The notes beneath the pieces are model-generated. The model did no database searches. It had not been told where the DNA came from and saw only the letters and a program-made list of their open reading frames with translations. A program made the translations under genes and the position numbers. This document shows, one piece after another, positions 7,963 to 15,975 of a stretch of DNA of 25,176 nt. The number at the start of each line of letters is the position of its first letter. Positions within the stretch are counted from its first letter, which is position 1. The DNA is taken from the NCBI GenBank assembly GCA_002320665.1, contig DCKO01000062.1:1-25176 (forward strand). Reading direction: 5' to 3'. Origin of the DNA: Micavibrio sp. UBA1672. GTDB taxonomy: Bacteria; Pseudomonadota; Alphaproteobacteria; Micavibrionales; Micavibrionaceae.

Positions 7963-7977
7963 TTTGATATTTTCAAA
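7963..7977. repeat. Inverted repeat TTTGA-N5-TCAAA
   Basis: Five-base arms around a TATTT spacer, about 45 bases upstream of the first array gene. The core resembles the palindrome at 7999-8010. It is a possible operator half of a two-site control region, or chance in AT-rich DNA. Confidence 0.3.
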
Positions 7978-7998
7978 CAAATATTGCATCATTATAGC

Positions 7999-8010
7999 TA
8001 TTGATCAATA
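7999..8010. repeat. Perfect 12-bp palindrome before the array
   Basis: TATTGATCAATA ends 10 bases before the ATG of the first array gene, so a protein bound here would cover the translation start region or block transcription. It also lies far upstream of icmL. Confidence 0.35.
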
Positions 8011-8020
8011 TGGATAGTCG

Positions 8021-9508
8021 ATGATTAAGTTTATAATTACGTCTTATTTTTCTGTGTTTCCTAAAATGCGCCCTGTTTTTGCGGCTGGTATTTTCGTGTT
8101 TGTCAGTCTTCTTATGCTTGCGCCTGCGGGCAATAATGCTTGGGCCAGTTGTGGTTGTTCCGATGGTTTTTGTTCTTCAGCAGATTGTGGTGCGGCAGAT
8201 AGTCGAATTGATGATATGCATGAAGATATCCGAGAAAATACAAAACAGCATTTCGATGATGACCTTGAGGCGTTTCATACTTGGGTGATTGAAGATTTTC
8301 TTGGAGATCAGATCGTGCCTGCTATGGGCGCTATGGCGCATCAGCTTAATGCTGTAGGTATGCAGTATGTCCAGTCAGTTGGCATGTTTATGGATGCAAA
8401 AGCACAATTGGATACGCAACGCCTTTTCCAGAAGTTAAAATATGAAGCGCACAAAGATTATACGCCGAGTGAGAGCCTTTGTTATTTTGGAACAAATATC
8501 AGAAGTTTGGGAAGTAGCCAGATGAAATCCCATTACAATAGTTTGGCTTTGTCCAGAATAGCCCTGGACCGCTATGTCGGGGCTGTTTCTACATCTGGGG
8601 CTCAACAAGGTGCTGAAGAAGATCTGATGGGGCGTTGGCGTGTGTTTGTGGATACTTATTGTGATGCCTATGATAATAATAATCTGAATAGAAACAGGCC
8701 CCCTGATAATATCAGAACAGGTCTGGAGTATGCCTGTGACCGTAACAGAAATTATTCTGCTGGTGATAATGATATTGGGGCAGTAGAGGCAAAGCATATT
8801 AATAGAGACATAGACTATACACGCTTAGTCGAAGAGCCTAGAACACTGGATGTTGATTTTTCAGATACGACTTTGAACTCTACTGATACAGTGCTTGTAT
8901 ATACTGCTCAAAGTGGTGAGGAACAAGATGTTTTGATGATGCATAAAAACCTTTATGGTCATGTCGTACCTGAACGTATTTTAACCCGGCAGATGAGTGG
9001 TAAATCTTCTGCTGAAAGATTATATTTGGCTATGCGGAATGTCCATGCCAAAAGAAATGTTGCGCAGGCTAGTTTTAATGCGATTGTTTCGTTGAAATCT
9101 GCAGGAACGGCTATGGAAAATGATATCTTGCCGGCTTTACCTACGGAATTGCAGGTTTTTCAAAATCAGAGGTTTATGGCATCAATTGTCAAGGAGCTTA
9201 TGCCTACAGGTACATCAGATGCAGCGATCTATGAGTATATGGGGTTTAATCCTAGCTATTATTCCCAACTCGAAATTTTGGCCAAGCGAATTTACCAAAA
9301 CCCAACTTTTTATGCGAATTTATATGATAAGCCAGCAAATGTGGCGCGTAAAAAAGTTGCTATGAAGGCTATTGAGCTTATGGTTGATCGTGAAATTTAT
9401 GAAAGTCAGCTACGGCGTGAAATGCTTGTTTCTGTGCTTTTATCAAGCAAGCTATTGCCTGAATATGTAAGTGTCAACGGTGCGGTGGCATCAAGTTCTG
9501 AAAATTAG
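8021..9508 (+). CDS. Exported cysteine-bearing protein, array paralog 1 (unknown family)
   Basis: 495 residues, family not recognised. A long hydrophobic signal region (about 17-43, cleavage probably after AWA) is followed at once by a Cys cluster (SCGCSDGFCSSADC, 43-56). The core is probably alpha-helical. Family marks are FMDAKAQLDTQ (123-133), AHKDYTPS (143-150), three Cys shared by all five paralogs (154, 214, 239), DIDYTRLVEEPRTLDVD (263-279), NLYGH, RNVHAKRNVAQASFNAI and the C-terminal NPSYYSQLEILAKRIYQNP ... NLYDKPAN block (410-440). It lacks the acidic DxDxDG loop found in paralogs 3-5. It begins the array; paralog 2 follows after 21 bases. I infer a periplasmic or surface protein, possibly an accessory of the adjoining T4BSS. 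A role as a substrate, pilus-like subunit or adhesin cannot be separated from sequence. Confidence 0.75.
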   Translation: MIKFIITSYFSVFPKMRPVFAAGIFVFVSLLMLAPAGNNAWASCGCSDGFCSSADCGAADSRIDDMHEDIRENTKQHFDDDLEAFHTWVIEDFLGDQIVPAMGAMAHQLNAVGMQYVQSVGMFMDAKAQLDTQRLFQKLKYEAHKDYTPSESLCYFGTNIRSLGSSQMKSHYNSLALSRIALDRYVGAVSTSGAQQGAEEDLMGRWRVFVDTYCDAYDNNNLNRNRPPDNIRTGLEYACDRNRNYSAGDNDIGAVEAKHINRDIDYTRLVEEPRTLDVDFSDTTLNSTDTVLVYTAQSGEEQDVLMMHKNLYGHVVPERILTRQMSGKSSAERLYLAMRNVHAKRNVAQASFNAIVSLKSAGTAMENDILPALPTELQVFQNQRFMASIVKELMPTGTSDAAIYEYMGFNPSYYSQLEILAKRIYQNPTFYANLYDKPANVARKKVAMKAIELMVDREIYESQLRREMLVSVLLSSKLLPEYVSVNGAVASSSEN

Positions 9509-9529
9509 AGTGCGGAATAAGAATATTAT

Positions 9530-10993
9530 ATGAAAAATACTATGTCTGATGAAAATATAAAGAAAATGCCCCGATTCAAAAGTCTTGGGAAGCTTGTTCT
9601 TGTCGTTTTCATTACTTTGGTGTTGTCGGGTTCGGTTCTGACTATTCCGCAAAAAGAAGCTGAGGCAACGTATTGTTATCCTTGCTGGGCTTGCGGTATT
9701 GGCGATTGTGCTATTTTTATAGCTGCAGCCGAGATTTTCGAGGAACTTATATTTGATGAAATTATTCTTGAGTTAATTGATAGACATTTCAATTACGAAG
9801 AAGAATGGATTGTGGATGTATTTTTCGAAGAATTATGGGTTAAAGGGTTAGCCGAGATGACCCATTATCTGAGTGCTTTTGGCATGTATCAAGTCTATGT
9901 TGTTGGAACATTTTTTGATGCAAAAGCACAGTTAGAGACGCGCCGCTTGTTTTATACACTACAAGCCGAAGCCCATCGTGATTATTACCCGAGTGAAGAT
10001 TTTTGCTGGTTTGGAACAAATGCTAGAAGTCTAGTGGCAAGTGAGCAATCATCGTTAGTGAATCACTTGGCTTTGACACAAAAATCGTTGAAGAGACGTC
10101 TGGGGAATCAGTGGTTGGCGGCTTCAAGTACTTCCAGGGATGATAAAGATGCTAGGTGGCGTCAATTTGTTAATACATATTGTGATCCAAAAGACAATGA
10201 CTGGAGCTCTATAGGAACTGGTCTGGATTTGGCGTGTGATCGTGATGGCCTTGGTGGTTCTGCTGCCACAGGTGCTCTTAATTCCGAGCGGATGAACCGT
10301 GATGTTGATTTTACAAGGCTTATTGATGAGCCAAGAACGCTAGACGTCAATTTTACTGATTTAGGGGTTGTTCCTCCACCTGCTCCTCCTGCTTTGACGG
10401 ATGATGGTGAAGATGTTCTTGCGATGGCTACAAATCTTTATGGTCATAAATCTCTTGGCAGGGAATTATCCCGGCAGGTGCTGGTAACTGAAACGGGTCA
10501 GAAGCTATATTATTCCCTGCGAAGTGTGGCTGCCAAACGAGGTATTGCAGAAAACACATTCAATACAATCGTTTCAATGAAATCAAGTGGTACGAATGGG
10601 CCGTCTACACCACCGGGGACTGTTCCTGAGGTTGGTCGGTTTATGGCAGCGTTAATTCGGGATTTAGCTTTGCCTGTAACTAATCCGCCAGCTACTGCAG
10701 CGGCTTTAGCAGACCATGAGCAGTATATTTTGGATATTTTAGGGGAAAATCCAAGTTATTATGCCCAGCTAGAATTTTTGGCCAAGAAAATTTACCAGAC
10801 ACCAGAATTTTTTGCGAATTTGTATGATACTCCTGCCAATGTGGAAAGAAAAAGTGTTGCTATGAAAGCTGTTGAGTTGATGCTAGATCGTGCTTTATTG
10901 GAGAGTGAATTGAGGCAAGAGATGCTACTTTCTGTGCTTTTGACAAATGAGCTTCGTCAAGAATTCAAGAAAATTAATGCGGATTTTCAGTGA
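9530..10993 (+). CDS. Exported cysteine-bearing protein, array paralog 2 (unknown family)
   Basis: 487 residues. Signal region at about 20-46, then YCYPCWACGIGDC (48-60). Family marks: FFDAKAQLETRRL (128-140), AHRDYYPS (148-155), invariant Cys 159, 218 and 236, DVDFTRLIDEPRTLDVNFTD (258-277), NLYGH (302-306), RSVAAKRGIAENTFNTI and NPSYYAQLEFLAKKIYQTP ... NLYDTPAN (407-437). It is closest to paralog 1: both have the long Asn-rich or Pro-rich insert after the third Cys and both lack the DxDxDG loop. A Pro-rich stretch (281-288) sits before the EDVLAMA helix. The stop is followed by paralog 3 after 34 bases. The start at 9530 has only a weak upstream ribosome site, and in-frame ATGs at residues 5 and 13 are possible alternatives. 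Function unknown. Confidence 0.75.
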   Translation: MKNTMSDENIKKMPRFKSLGKLVLVVFITLVLSGSVLTIPQKEAEATYCYPCWACGIGDCAIFIAAAEIFEELIFDEIILELIDRHFNYEEEWIVDVFFEELWVKGLAEMTHYLSAFGMYQVYVVGTFFDAKAQLETRRLFYTLQAEAHRDYYPSEDFCWFGTNARSLVASEQSSLVNHLALTQKSLKRRLGNQWLAASSTSRDDKDARWRQFVNTYCDPKDNDWSSIGTGLDLACDRDGLGGSAATGALNSERMNRDVDFTRLIDEPRTLDVNFTDLGVVPPPAPPALTDDGEDVLAMATNLYGHKSLGRELSRQVLVTETGQKLYYSLRSVAAKRGIAENTFNTIVSMKSSGTNGPSTPPGTVPEVGRFMAALIRDLALPVTNPPATAAALADHEQYILDILGENPSYYAQLEFLAKKIYQTPEFFANLYDTPANVERKSVAMKAVELMLDRALLESELRQEMLLSVLLTNELRQEFKKINADFQ

Positions 10994-11027
10994 ACTAGGA
11001 GCAAAGTAATAATTTAGGTTTTTTAGG

Positions 11028-12491
11028 ATGAGAATTACAAAAAGTATTATTATAGATGAGAAGTATAAAAGAAGTCTGAAAAGGCAATCTTTGCTTGTCT
11101 TGCTTTTGTTTTCTTTTGTTTTTCCTTTGTCCATGATTTCTTTTCCTCAAAAAGCCAGAGCTTGTTGTTCTTGTGTCGCTGTGATCTCGATTTTTGATAG
11201 TATGATCTGGGATGAAGCGGAAGATCAGTTTACAGATGAAGTAAATGATCAGTTTCTGGCTCTGGAAAGGTTTCTAGTTCGTGATTTGTGGGCAGCCAGA
11301 ATTTTGCCTGTTATGATGCGTGGCGCAGAGCAAATGACGGTTGTTGCTATTCAGCAAGCCATGATCATTGGGACATTCTTTGACGCTACTATCCAGATGG
11401 AGACACAGCTTCTCTTGCAGGAAATCCGTGCAAAGGCCCACAAGGATTATCATCCGAGTGTGGGATTGTGTGAATTTGGATCGCTTATGAAGAATATTAC
11501 CGTTTCGGAAAGGCGCGGTGATCTTACTGCTATTACCCTTAGTCAACGTTCTCTAGATCGTCAATTAGGGCATACAAATACAAGTGGTATGTATGGCGGC
11601 AGTCTGGAAAAAATCTATGACCATGAGGGGCAAGTCATCAAAACGAACAGATTGATTCATTTTGCGAACCTTTTTTGTAATGAGTATGACCGTAAAAACG
11701 GTTTGTCCGCTATTTGTCAGGCGGTTGATTGGGCTAGCCTTACGCCTCAAAACAAAATGCGCATTAATAAGGACATAGATTACTATAGTTTGATGGATGA
11801 ACCATGGACTTTAAAACTGGATTATACAAATAACCAGATTACTGATACTTCCGCGACGCCTCCTATATATAATGAAGATGAAGAGCATGTCATGGCGATG
11901 GCCAATAATATTTTTGGCTATGATTTATTTGTTCGCGTTCCGCCTCGTCATATGGTTAACTCAAATGAAAAACTTACCGATTTGCAACAAGCTTACTTGC
12001 AAATGCGTTCTATTATTGCCAAAAGAAGTGTCGCAGAAAATAGTTTTAACGCAATTGCGGCTATGAAATCCGAAGGAGAAAGGCCGGATAATCCCTCCGC
12101 GCCGCCTGCTACTCTTCCATCTAGTTCCAGACCATATATGGAGCATATTCTCACTGAGCTTGGTGTTGATGATGCTGATAGTGATGGTAATACACAGGAT
12201 GAAATTTTTGCTATGATGGGTGAAAACCCCAGTTACTATGCGCAAATGGAAGTTTTAACCAAAAAGATTTATCAAAATCCTGATTTCTATACAAATCTAT
12301 ATGACAAGCCGGTTAATGTTGAAAGAAAGGCTACAGCTCTGCAAGCAATCAAGTTGATGCAGAAATTTGATGTTCTGAAAAGTATGCTAAGAGATGAAGC
12401 GACTATGTCGGTATTATTGGAATTAGCTGTTATAGATATACAGGGCGAAGTTGAAAACCAGATTAAGAATGTTGATATAAGTGCTGAATAG
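11028..12491 (+). CDS. Exported cysteine-bearing protein, array paralog 3 (unknown family)
   Basis: 487 residues. Basic leader then hydrophobic signal segment (about 20-38), cleavage near KARA and an immediate CCSC (46-49). Family marks: FFDATIQMETQLLLQEI (118-133), AHKDYHPS (137-144), invariant Cys 148, 217 and 230, DIDYYSLMDEPWTLKLDYT (249-267), RSIIAKRSVAENSFNAI (327-343). Next come an acidic loop LGVDDADSDGNTQDE (378-392) and NPSYYAQMEVLTKKIYQNP ... NLYDKPVN (400-430), ending in SVLLEL. The acidic loop has the DxDxDG spacing of calcium-binding loops. It is most like paralog 4. The AGG just before the ATG is too close to be ideal; another AGG about ten bases upstream can serve. The 14-base gap to paralog 4 suggests one transcript. 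Function unknown. Confidence 0.75.
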   Translation: MRITKSIIIDEKYKRSLKRQSLLVLLLFSFVFPLSMISFPQKARACCSCVAVISIFDSMIWDEAEDQFTDEVNDQFLALERFLVRDLWAARILPVMMRGAEQMTVVAIQQAMIIGTFFDATIQMETQLLLQEIRAKAHKDYHPSVGLCEFGSLMKNITVSERRGDLTAITLSQRSLDRQLGHTNTSGMYGGSLEKIYDHEGQVIKTNRLIHFANLFCNEYDRKNGLSAICQAVDWASLTPQNKMRINKDIDYYSLMDEPWTLKLDYTNNQITDTSATPPIYNEDEEHVMAMANNIFGYDLFVRVPPRHMVNSNEKLTDLQQAYLQMRSIIAKRSVAENSFNAIAAMKSEGERPDNPSAPPATLPSSSRPYMEHILTELGVDDADSDGNTQDEIFAMMGENPSYYAQMEVLTKKIYQNPDFYTNLYDKPVNVERKATALQAIKLMQKFDVLKSMLRDEATMSVLLELAVIDIQGEVENQIKNVDISAE

Positions 12492-12505
12492 GAAATGAAA
12501 CCAAT

Positions 12506-13864
12506 ATGTTTTTGTGTAAAGGCATGAAAAATTTAATAAGAAAAACCATTGTGTTGCTGTTGCTAGCGGCAAGTATTCTGGTGGTGCCTTATTCCTCGAA
12601 GCCGGCTTATGCGAGTTGCTGTGGTTGCTGTTCTTGTACTGACTTGATAGATGATGATTTAACGGAATGGATTGAAGATGTCATCGACATTAATTTGCAC
12701 TTGTTTATCCAATTTTTGCTGAACCGCCAGATGTTTTGGGATTATGTATTCTGGCAACAGGAAATGCTTCCGGCTTTTATGAATATGGGCGAGCAAATGT
12801 CTGCAGTCGGGATGCAACAAGTTATGATTATCGGAACATTTATGGATGCTCAGGATATGATGGAAACCCAGAAGGTCTTGCAGGAATTACAAGCAAAGGC
12901 CCATAAGGATTACCATCCGAGTATTGATATGTGTGAATTCGGAACTCGTATGAAAAGTCTGGCAGCTACGGAAAGAAAAAGCGAATTTAATGCACTAACC
13001 TTAAGCGAGCGCTCAATTGACAGATTGCTTGGTAATACAGCTGCTGCTGGTGCAGGGGGTTCGGGAGACGATGTGCGTTTCAGATTTTATCAGTTCCAGA
13101 ACAATTTTTGTGATATTCATGATGAGGGTGATGCGTTGGATATTATGTGTCCACAGCGCGATAACATTGCAGCCATGACTATGGTACAAAGAGATCGTAT
13201 GAATGCCGATATTGACTATCAGAAAGTTGTTCAGGACCCTTGGACAATTGGCCTTGATTTGACAGATAATACGAATATTTCAGCTCATGAAAGGGAAGTT
13301 TTTGCACTGGCTAGTAACTTGTATGGCTATGAGGGGTTTAGCCGCCACCCAGCAGAAATTTTGCAAAATGATCCTGATGTTGGTCTAAAAGAATCGCAAG
13401 AAGCATATATGGAACTCAGATCGACTGTCGCAAAATCCAGTGTGGCAGAAAATAGTTTTAATGCGATACTAGCCTTAAAAAGTGAAGGTACAAATGGAGC
13501 TTATTCTTTTCTAGAAGCATATCTGGAAGAGCTTGGTGTTGATGATGCTGATGGTGATGGTAATGTCAGTGATGAAATTCAAGATATGCTTGGTCAAAAC
13601 CCTAGCTATTATGCCCAGATGGAAATCCTGACAAAAAAAGCCTATCAAAGTGCAAAATTTTATACAAATTTATATGACAAGCCAGCTAACGTAAAGCGTA
13701 AAGAAGTTGCTATGCAAGCGATTGGCTTAATTCAAAAATTCGACCTTTTGAAGAGTTATTTGCGTACAGAATCTTCTTTGTCTGTCTTATTGGAATTGAG
13801 TGTAAGTAAAATTCAGGACGAGGTTGAGGATGCAATCAGTAGATATCAGGTTGGTTCTGAATAA
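12506..13864 (+). CDS. Exported cysteine-bearing protein, array paralog 4 (unknown family)
   Basis: 452 residues, the shortest member. Signal peptide about 1-37 (cleavage after AYA), then SCCGCCSC (38-45), five cysteines in eight residues. Family marks: FMDAQDMMETQKVLQEL (112-128), AHKDYHPS (132-139), invariant Cys 143, 202 and 215, DIDYQKVVQDPWTIGLDLTD (235-254), STVAKSSVAENSFNAI (306-321). An acidic loop LGVDDADGDGNVSDE (343-357) precedes NPSYYAQMEILTKKAYQ ... NLYDKPAN (365-395), ending SVLLEL. The ATG at 12506 has AGGAAA about ten bases upstream; an ATG at residue 7 has AAAGG only one base away and is less likely. The stop is ten bases before the chosen start of paralog 5, so the two are probably coupled. 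Function unknown. Confidence 0.75.
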   Translation: MFLCKGMKNLIRKTIVLLLLAASILVVPYSSKPAYASCCGCCSCTDLIDDDLTEWIEDVIDINLHLFIQFLLNRQMFWDYVFWQQEMLPAFMNMGEQMSAVGMQQVMIIGTFMDAQDMMETQKVLQELQAKAHKDYHPSIDMCEFGTRMKSLAATERKSEFNALTLSERSIDRLLGNTAAAGAGGSGDDVRFRFYQFQNNFCDIHDEGDALDIMCPQRDNIAAMTMVQRDRMNADIDYQKVVQDPWTIGLDLTDNTNISAHEREVFALASNLYGYEGFSRHPAEILQNDPDVGLKESQEAYMELRSTVAKSSVAENSFNAILALKSEGTNGAYSFLEAYLEELGVDDADGDGNVSDEIQDMLGQNPSYYAQMEILTKKAYQSAKFYTNLYDKPANVKRKEVAMQAIGLIQKFDLLKSYLRTESSLSVLLELSVSKIQDEVEDAISRYQVGSE

Positions 13865-13874
13865 GAGGATGAAA

Positions 13875-15875
13875 ATGGTGTTTGGAAAACTGAAAATAGT
13901 TAAGGAAAATAGTGTGAGATATTTCTCACCCTTACGTGTGATAATACTTTGCGGTATAGTTTTCCTTTCAGTTTTTTTTGTTGCCTCATATTATTTGAAG
14001 ACTTCAGAAAACAAGATTGCATTATATGGTTTTCCAAAAGATGCCGAGGTATTTTATAAAATTCTGGCGGAAAACGGGGATATTCTTAAAAAAGTTAAGC
14101 AAAAGACTGATGAAAACGGTGATTTACAGTTATTGATTCCTGATCAACTGGAAAAAAATGACCAGGAAATAACTTATAGTGTGAATATACTTAATCCTGA
14201 AGAAGAAAATGGTAAAGCGGTTGATGCTCTGAATTTACTTATCAATTTGAATCCAGAAAAAAACTCGGTTTCAATAGCTGGCTCAGGAGTTTCCGAATAT
14301 TCAGATCTAATTATGAAACGAGGAGATATCTCTTCGACATCAAAGGCCGATTGGTCAGGAAACTTTTTGGCGGATTTTAGTGTTTTTGATGGTGTTGAAA
14401 AGGTTAATAAGCGTGAACCAATCGAATTAGCCTTTCAAGGGTTTAACTACGCAGATGATGCATCTTTAGGGCAAAATCATAAGGTTGAAGTCTATTACGA
14501 TAATATAACGGATGTTTTTAGCTATATGGAACCTTTTGGAACAAGCAGTGGTTCTTCACAAGGGCAAAGAGATCAATGGGCCAGAGCATTAAATGATATG
14601 GCACTGGAATTTTCTGCTGTGATGGTATTGCAAACTGAAATTATAGCAACTTTCTTTGATGCAAGAATGCATATGATTGTACAAAGAAAACAACAAGAAT
14701 TAAGAGCAAGAGCTCATAAAGATTACCACCCTAGTGAACAAATGTGCCGTTTTGGAACATTTATGCGTTCTGTTGCTCGCAGCGAAAGAAAATCCGAGTT
14801 AACTAAATCAATTTTAAACCGGGTTTTACTTGATGAATATCTTGGAACGTCAGAAAGTAATACAGCTGAAGGGTCGGGTATAGGTATAAGAGCACGTCTC
14901 GCACGGTTTAGGACAATATATTGTGATCCTAGAGATAATGATTACAAGCTGGATGTAATGTGTCCGGGGGATACGAGTTTGACGGCCGCTCAGCGTAGAC
15001 AGGCAAGAGCTCGTTATAATAAAGATATTGATTATGTTCGCACTGTTGATACAAAGCTGACCCTTGATATTGATTATATGGATGTAGCGAATTTAACTGA
15101 AGACGAGGAAGATGTTATCTCCTTGGCCAAAAATCTTTACTTTGATGAAGTGTATACACGTCCAACTCAGGAATCTTTGGAAAAAGATCCAAGAGCGCAT
15201 TTCAGATCACGTAGTTATGCCGCTAAGCAAAGTGTTGCTCATAATACATTTATCAATATCATTGGTATGAAAACAGCCGCAGAGCCTGGGCCAGCTGGAA
15301 CTGCACCTACCTCCTTCCAGGACTTGCCAACACAGTTTAGAGCGATAGGGCCATTTTCATATACTCCTGCAGGCACGCCGAATTTAACAAGTTCAGGGAC
15401 ATTTAACTCGACTTTGACTGCACCTGCCAATGCGAGGCCAAACCCTCCGTATTCTCGTACGTATTATAACCCCCCGTTAACAGAAGATGCAGGTTGGGCC
15501 TATATGAAAACACTTCTAAGTGAATTTGGAATTGATGATACTGATGGTGATGGTTCTACAGATGATGAAATTGATCAGCTTTTAGGCGAGCGTCCGAGCT
15601 ATTATGCACAAATGGAAATTTTAACCAAAAAAATCTACCAGCATCCTAATTTTTATACGAATCTTCTGGATAAACCGGCAAATATCCAACGTATCGGCAC
15701 ATCAATGGATGCGATTGCTTTAATGAATTTACGTGATCGTTATGAATCTATGTTGAGACGTGAAATGATTGATGCAGTTTTGGTTGAACAGGGACTTCAA
15801 AAGCATGTTGATAATGTGAATGCACAAATTTCTTCGGGTATCAAAGACCCGCCGCCCTTTGCTGATGCTCCATAA
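13875..15875 (+). CDS. Membrane-anchored array paralog 5 with fused beta-rich N-terminal region (unknown family)
   Basis: 666 residues from the ATG at 13875. The frame is open back to 13824, inside paralog 4, but AAGAGG lies six bases before 13875, so the short form is preferred. Unlike its siblings it has no Cys cluster. A single hydrophobic segment (about 20-40) is followed by roughly 170 residues that look beta-rich and Ig-like (IALYGFPKDAEVFYKIL ... TDENGDLQLLIP, then SVSIAGSG ... DWSGNFLADFSVFDG). The family core follows: FFDARMHMIVQ (260-270), AHKDYHPS (280-287), invariant Cys 291, 350 and 363, DIDYVRTVDTKLTLDIDY. It continues with a Pro/Ser/Thr-rich insert (about 470-535), acidic loop DDTDGDGSTDDE (554-565), RPSYYAQMEILTKKIYQHP ... 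NLLDKPAN (573-603). The fusion suggests a member tethered in the inner membrane that displays the core outside. Function unknown. Confidence 0.75.
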   Translation: MVFGKLKIVKENSVRYFSPLRVIILCGIVFLSVFFVASYYLKTSENKIALYGFPKDAEVFYKILAENGDILKKVKQKTDENGDLQLLIPDQLEKNDQEITYSVNILNPEEENGKAVDALNLLINLNPEKNSVSIAGSGVSEYSDLIMKRGDISSTSKADWSGNFLADFSVFDGVEKVNKREPIELAFQGFNYADDASLGQNHKVEVYYDNITDVFSYMEPFGTSSGSSQGQRDQWARALNDMALEFSAVMVLQTEIIATFFDARMHMIVQRKQQELRARAHKDYHPSEQMCRFGTFMRSVARSERKSELTKSILNRVLLDEYLGTSESNTAEGSGIGIRARLARFRTIYCDPRDNDYKLDVMCPGDTSLTAAQRRQARARYNKDIDYVRTVDTKLTLDIDYMDVANLTEDEEDVISLAKNLYFDEVYTRPTQESLEKDPRAHFRSRSYAAKQSVAHNTFINIIGMKTAAEPGPAGTAPTSFQDLPTQFRAIGPFSYTPAGTPNLTSSGTFNSTLTAPANARPNPPYSRTYYNPPLTEDAGWAYMKTLLSEFGIDDTDGDGSTDDEIDQLLGERPSYYAQMEILTKKIYQHPNFYTNLLDKPANIQRIGTSMDAIALMNLRDRYESMLRREMIDAVLVEQGLQKHVDNVNAQISSGIKDPPPFADAP

Positions 15876-15909
15876 AAGGATTTTTTTAATAATCTAAGTG
15901 AACACCATA

Positions 15910-15926
15910 TTGGCATTTAACTTGCA
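15910..15926 (+). promoter_or_regulatory. Sigma-54 type (-24/-12) promoter of flgKL
   Basis: TTGGCATTTAACTTGCA carries GG at 15912-15913 and GC at 15924-15925, exactly 12 bases apart, with TTGGCA and TTGCA matching the sigma-54 consensus halves. It lies 50 bases before the flgK ATG. Sigma-54 control of late flagellar genes, flgK included, is known in Caulobacter-like and Pseudomonas/Vibrio-like hierarchies. The predicted leader of about 40 bases contains a small GCGC-AAAA-GCGC hairpin (15940-15951) ahead of the ribosome site. Confidence 0.7.
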
Positions 15927-15975
15927 TTTCCAAATTTAAGCGCAAAAGCGCGATATTAGGAATGTAAGGATAAAA

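Larger units (their letters stand above)
7828..8020. promoter_or_regulatory. Divergent intergenic region between icmL and the paralog array
   Basis: This AT-rich gap must serve two divergent transcription units. I see two inverted repeats near the plus-strand gene: TTTGA-N5-TCAAA at 7963-7977 and TATTGATCAATA at 7999-8010. They share a TTGA/TCAA core. Loose TTGTTA and AATAAT-like boxes face icmL but no promoter on either strand matches well enough to call. No sigma-54 type GG-N10-GC element was found here, unlike upstream of flgK. Confidence 0.4.

Noticed and set aside
13824..13874. Longer start of array paralog 5 inside paralog 4
   Set aside because: The ATG at 13875 has AAGAGG at ideal spacing, and the longer form would overlap paralog 4 by 41 bases and put 17 extra residues before the membrane segment.
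8021..15875. Array as a CRISPR-like, phage or IS-derived repeat region
   Set aside because: The repetition is at the protein level between diverged full-length genes; there are no short direct repeats, transposase, integrase or terminal inverted repeats.
8021..15875. Assigning the array proteins to IcmX/TraW or VirB5-like families
   Set aside because: Export signal and place near T4BSS genes fit, but I can see no specific motif of those families; naming them would be a guess.
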